Shown here piece after piece: positions 13,246-15,691 of a DNA stretch of 15,691 nt. The translations under genes were made by a program, and so were the position numbers. The stretch covers positions 1 through 15,691 of the forward strand of contig JAFSBF010000033.1 of assembly GCA_017441965.1 (NCBI GenBank). Direction: 5' to 3'. This DNA is from Clostridia bacterium (GTDB lineage Bacteria > Bacillota > Clostridia > UMGS1883). The notes under the pieces are model-generated. The model saw only the letters and a program-made list of their open reading frames with translations. It made no database searches and was not told the origin of the DNA. Each line of letters begins with the position of its first letter. Within the stretch, counting starts at the first letter, position 1.

Positions 13246-13799
13246 TGCAGGAAATAAGCTTAAATATTCTTGACATTGTTCAAAATTCAATCCGTGCAGA
13301 TGCAAAACTTATAAAAATCACGATTGAGGAAAGTCCTTTAAAAGACGTTTTTTCATTTTCTGTTGAGGATGATGGATGCGGAATGGACGAAGAAATGCTT
13401 AAAAGAGTGACAGACCCGTTTGTTACAACTCGTACAACAAGGAAGGTTGGCTTGGGAATATCGCTTCTGCGCTCAAGCGCACAGCAGGCAGGCGGAGATA
13501 TAAAAATAGAAAGTAAGGTCGGCGTGGGAACACTTCTTCGTGCCTTCTTTTCTTACTCACATATTGACCGTCAGCCGCTTGGTGATATTGCGGCGGTGAT
13601 GATGTCGCTTATAAGTATGAACCCCGATATTGATTTTTATTATGTTCACAGGTTTGAGGATAAGGAATTTACCCTCGACACGAAGGAGCTTCGCACAATT
13701 TTGGGCGAAGAGGTAAGTCTTAGTGAGCTTAGCGTTGCACAGTGGATTGGCGAATATATTAGTAGCGGTTTAACCGAAATTTACGGAGGTGCGGAATAA
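13245..13799 (+). CDS. HATPase-domain protein embedded in the hydrogenase operon (kinase-like, no HisKA)
   Basis: A 184-residue soluble protein with a GHKL ATP-binding domain in residues ~1-110: N box LNILDIVQNSIRA (Asn14), G1 DDGCGM (Asp43, Gly44, Gly46) and G2 VGLGIS (Gly69, Gly71) preceded by the TDPFVTTRTTRK lid. There is no HisKA domain, no phospho-acceptor His motif and no membrane segment. Residues ~111-184 form a separate acidic region of unknown fold. Such proteins sit between nuoE- and nuoF-like genes in clostridial hydrogenase operons and are labelled histidine kinase or ATP-binding protein; their role is unproven. The start ATG 13245 shares a base with the upstream stop (TGATG) and has no Shine-Dalgarno site, so it depends on coupling. 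Codon use (more ATA, AAA, GGA) is less optimised than in its neighbours. Confidence 0.85.
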   Translation: MQEISLNILDIVQNSIRADAKLIKITIEESPLKDVFSFSVEDDGCGMDEEMLKRVTDPFVTTRTTRKVGLGISLLRSSAQQAGGDIKIESKVGVGTLLRAFFSYSHIDRQPLGDIAAVMMSLISMNPDIDFYYVHRFEDKEFTLDTKELRTILGEEVSLSELSVAQWIGEYISSGLTEIYGGAE

Positions 13800-13800
13800 T

Positions 13801-14169
13801 ATGAAAAGTTTGGCAGAACTTGAAGCTATAAAGAAAAAGGTTCTTGACAATGTAAACTTAAGAACAGAGAGAGAAGAGGGCGTAAGAGTTGTTGTTGGTA
13901 TGGCAACATGCGGTATCGCAGCAGGTGCACGTCCCGTTATGACTGCTTTTGTTGAAGAAGCAAGCAAGCGTAACCTTAATAATGTTGTTATTGAGCAGAC
14001 AGGCTGTATCGGTATGTGTGCTCTTGAGCCTATTGTTGAGGTTTATGTTCCCGGTAAGGAAAAGGTAACATACGTTAAAATGTCACCTGAAAAGGTTGCA
14101 AAGATTGTGTCTGACCATATCGTTAACGGTGCTCCCGTTAGTGAATACACAATTGGTGCACAGAAGTAA
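13801..14169 (+). CDS. Small [2Fe-2S] ferredoxin-domain protein of the hydrogenase operon
   Basis: A 122-residue thioredoxin-like [2Fe-2S] ferredoxin homologous to the N-terminal domain of the NuoF-like subunit encoded next. A helical N-terminus (SLAELEAIKKKVLDNV) precedes VVVGMATCGIAAGARPV (Cys37) and QTGCIGMC (Cys69, Cys73). Only these three cysteines occur in the whole protein; the first of the usual four ligands, expected about five residues before Cys37, is absent. From memory, the ATCGIAAGAR form is shared by relatives in other clostridia, so this may be a family trait rather than damage. ATG 13801 follows GGAGG by about ten bases (the site lies in the end of the HATPase gene); GTG 13789 is less likely. 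It probably shuttles electrons or assembles with HydB/HydC. Confidence 0.88.
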   Translation: MKSLAELEAIKKKVLDNVNLRTEREEGVRVVVGMATCGIAAGARPVMTAFVEEASKRNLNNVVIEQTGCIGMCALEPIVEVYVPGKEKVTYVKMSPEKVAKIVSDHIVNGAPVSEYTIGAQK

Positions 14170-14187
14170 GAAGGGGAGTGTAGTAAA

Positions 14188-15691
14188 ATGAGTTTGTACA
14201 GATCACACGTACTTATCTGCGGCGGTACAGGTTGTACCTCTTCAGGCGGTGCTAAGCTTATAGACGAGTTTGATGCGCAGCTCAAGGCAAATGGCCTTGA
14301 AAACGAAGTTAAGGTTGTAAAAACCGGTTGCTTCGGTCTTTGCGCACTCGGTCCGGTTGTAGTTGTATACCCCGAGGGTGCTTTCTACAGCCAGGTTCAG
14401 AAGGAGGACGTTGCGGAAATCGTAACAGAGCACCTTCTCAAGGGTAGAATTGTTAAGAGACTTGTTTATGATGAAACAATAAACGAGGGTGAGGATACCA
14501 TCAAATCTCTTAACGAGGTTGATTTCTATAAAAAGCAGATGCGAATAGCACTTCGTAACTGCGGTGTTATTAACCCCGAAAATGTTGAAGAGTATATCGC
14601 ATTTGACGGCTATAAGGCACTTGCAACCGTACTTACAGAGATGACTCCTCAGGAGGTTATTGATGTAATTAAGGCATCAGGTCTTCGTGGCCGTGGCGGC
14701 GGCGGTTTCCCCACAGGTCTTAAGTGGGAGTTTGCATCAAAGAGTGTAAACGACCAGAAATATGTTTGCTGTAACGCCGACGAGGGTGACCCTGGTGCGT
14801 TCATGGACAGAAGTATACTTGAGGGTGACCCCCACAGTGTGCTTGAGGCTATGGCTATTGCAGGCTATGCAATCGGTGCTAATCAGGGTTACATCTACAT
14901 CCGTGCAGAGTATCCTATCGCTGTACAGCGTCTTCAGATTGCTATTGACCAGGCTAAGGAATACGGTCTTCTCGGTGAAAACCTCTTCGGTACAGACTTT
15001 AGCTTTGATATCGGTCTTCGTCTTGGTGCAGGTGCATTTGTTTGCGGTGAAGAAACTGCTCTTATGACATCTATCGAAGGACACCGTGGTGAGCCTCGTC
15101 CCCGTCCTCCGTTCCCTGCAGTTAAGGGACTTTGGGGTAAGCCCACAATCCTTAACAACGTAGAAACATATGCAAATATCCCTGTTATTATTAATAAGGG
15201 TGCAGAGTGGTTTAATACAATCGGTACAGAGAAGAGTAAGGGTACTAAGGTATTCGCACTCGGCGGTAAGATTAATAACACAGGTCTTGTTGAAATTCCT
15301 ATGGGTACAACCCTCCGTGAAATCGTTGAAGAAATCGGCGGCGGTGTTCCTAACGGTAAGAAGTTTAAAGCGGCACAGACTGGCGGTCCTTCCGGCGGCT
15401 GCATTCCTGCAGAACATTTAGATACTCCGATCGACTATGACAACCTGCTCGCAATCGGCTCTATGATGGGCTCCGGCGGCTTGATCGTTATGGACGAAGA
15501 CAACTGCATGGTAGACGTTGCACGCTTCTTCTTAGACTTTACCGTAGATGAATCCTGTGGTAAATGCGTTCCCTGCCGTATCGGCACCAAACGCATGCTG
15601 GAGATCCTTACCCGCATCACCGACGGCAATGGCCGCGAAGTCGATGTGGAGCTTATGGAGGAGCTGTGTCATCGCATCAATGACGGCGCGC
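14188..15691 (+). CDS. hydB: NuoF-like FMN/NAD(H)-binding subunit of the hydrogenase (HydB), 3' end outside window
   Basis: 501 residues are visible of a family usually near 590-630. The N-terminal thioredoxin-like [2Fe-2S] domain (~1-90) has CGGTGC (Cys11, Cys16) and CFGLC (Cys48, Cys52). The flavoprotein core (~120-310) contains the FMN/NADH loops GLRGRGGGGFPTGLKW, CCNADEGDPGAFMDR and FVCGEETALM. An SLBB domain follows (~315-400), then ESCGKCVPC (Cys457, 460, 463), three ligands of a [4Fe-4S] cluster; the fourth lies beyond the edge, with the expected C-terminal ferredoxin domain. It oxidises or reduces NAD(H) and exchanges electrons with HydA and ferredoxin. ATG 14188 is preceded by GGGGAG. 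HydA would normally follow. From about 15361 codon usage and GC change abruptly although the frame and motifs stay intact. Confidence 0.93.
   Translation, partial: MSLYRSHVLICGGTGCTSSGGAKLIDEFDAQLKANGLENEVKVVKTGCFGLCALGPVVVVYPEGAFYSQVQKEDVAEIVTEHLLKGRIVKRLVYDETINEGEDTIKSLNEVDFYKKQMRIALRNCGVINPENVEEYIAFDGYKALATVLTEMTPQEVIDVIKASGLRGRGGGGFPTGLKWEFASKSVNDQKYVCCNADEGDPGAFMDRSILEGDPHSVLEAMAIAGYAIGANQGYIYIRAEYPIAVQRLQIAIDQAKEYGLLGENLFGTDFSFDIGLRLGAGAFVCGEETALMTSIEGHRGEPRPRPPFPAVKGLWGKPTILNNVETYANIPVIINKGAEWFNTIGTEKSKGTKVFALGGKINNTGLVEIPMGTTLREIVEEIGGGVPNGKKFKAAQTGGPSGGCIPAEHLDTPIDYDNLLAIGSMMGSGGLIVMDEDNCMVDVARFFLDFTVDESCGKCVPCRIGTKRMLEILTRITDGNGREVDVELMEELCHRINDGA
15361..15691. other. Abrupt composition and codon-usage change inside the NuoF-like gene
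   Basis: By hand count, GC rises from about 43% (15181-15360) to about 54% (15421-15691). In the left stretch glycine is GGT in 8 of 11 codons, lysine is always AAG and threonine mostly ACA. In the right stretch glycine is GGC in 8 of 9, isoleucine is always ATC, threonine ACC in 4 of 5, arginine CGC in 5 of 6 and both lysines are AAA. The switch falls around the conserved GGPSGGC motif. The reading frame continues. Confidence 0.7.

Noticed and set aside
14737..15417. 226-residue minus-strand open frame inside hydB
   Set aside because: It is antisense to strongly conserved FMN/NADH-binding motifs; the long open stretch reflects codon bias in hydB.
1..15691. CRISPR arrays, insertion sequences, prophage genes or attachment sites
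   Set aside because: No regularly spaced repeats, transposase or integrase motifs, or terminal repeats were seen. The only tRNA is followed by a normal terminator and host genes rather than an integrase.

Overview
The window looks like a chromosomal segment from a low-to-moderate GC, strictly anaerobic Clostridia-type Firmicute. The evidence is purine-rich Shine-Dalgarno sites, A/T-rich sigma-A promoters with 17-bp spacers, a GerMN lipoprotein, and a clostridial [FeFe]-hydrogenase gene neighbourhood. Codon usage favours CTT, ACA, GGT/GGA and AAA/ATA. No species can be named from the sequence alone.

Left part (1-6340), housekeeping and envelope genes. A rodA gene runs off the left edge on the minus strand. 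It is divergent from a tRNA-Leu(TAG) gene, and the gap between them holds a 13-bp perfect inverted repeat that carries both -35 boxes. A bidirectional terminator separates the tRNA from a minus-strand secreted protein with copper-amine-oxidase-N-type repeats. Next come a low-molecular-weight protein tyrosine phosphatase (plus), a shared terminator, and a minus-strand transporter pair (AEC-family carrier and ArsB/NhaD-type ion transporter). A PAP2-type membrane phosphatase is divergent from the transporters and is followed by a small YtxH-like membrane protein.

Middle part (6357-12610). From a strong promoter, eight co-directional genes follow with gaps of 39 bases or less: an OmpR-family response regulator, its histidine kinase, a GerMN lipoprotein, a DRTGG-domain protein, an RsbW/SpoIIAB-like ATPase, a ferredoxin/[FeFe]-hydrogenase-like protein of the sensory (HydS/HsfB) type, a second DRTGG-domain protein and a PHP phosphoesterase. 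The last five form a probable redox-signalling module known to accompany electron-bifurcating hydrogenases in Clostridia.

Right part (12636-15691). A consensus promoter followed by a 7-bp inverted repeat starts a hydrogenase/NADH-oxidoreductase operon: a NuoE-like [2Fe-2S] subunit (HydC), a kinase-like HATPase protein, a small [2Fe-2S] protein and a NuoF-like flavoprotein (HydB) cut by the window edge. The catalytic HydA gene would be expected just beyond the edge. Together the two right-hand blocks suggest a redox sensor and signalling cassette placed beside the NADH/ferredoxin-linked H2-producing enzyme it may control.

The last ~300 bases of the NuoF-like gene change sharply in GC and codon usage without breaking the frame. 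This points either to homologous recombination or to a chimeric assembly join, so the right end should be treated with caution.
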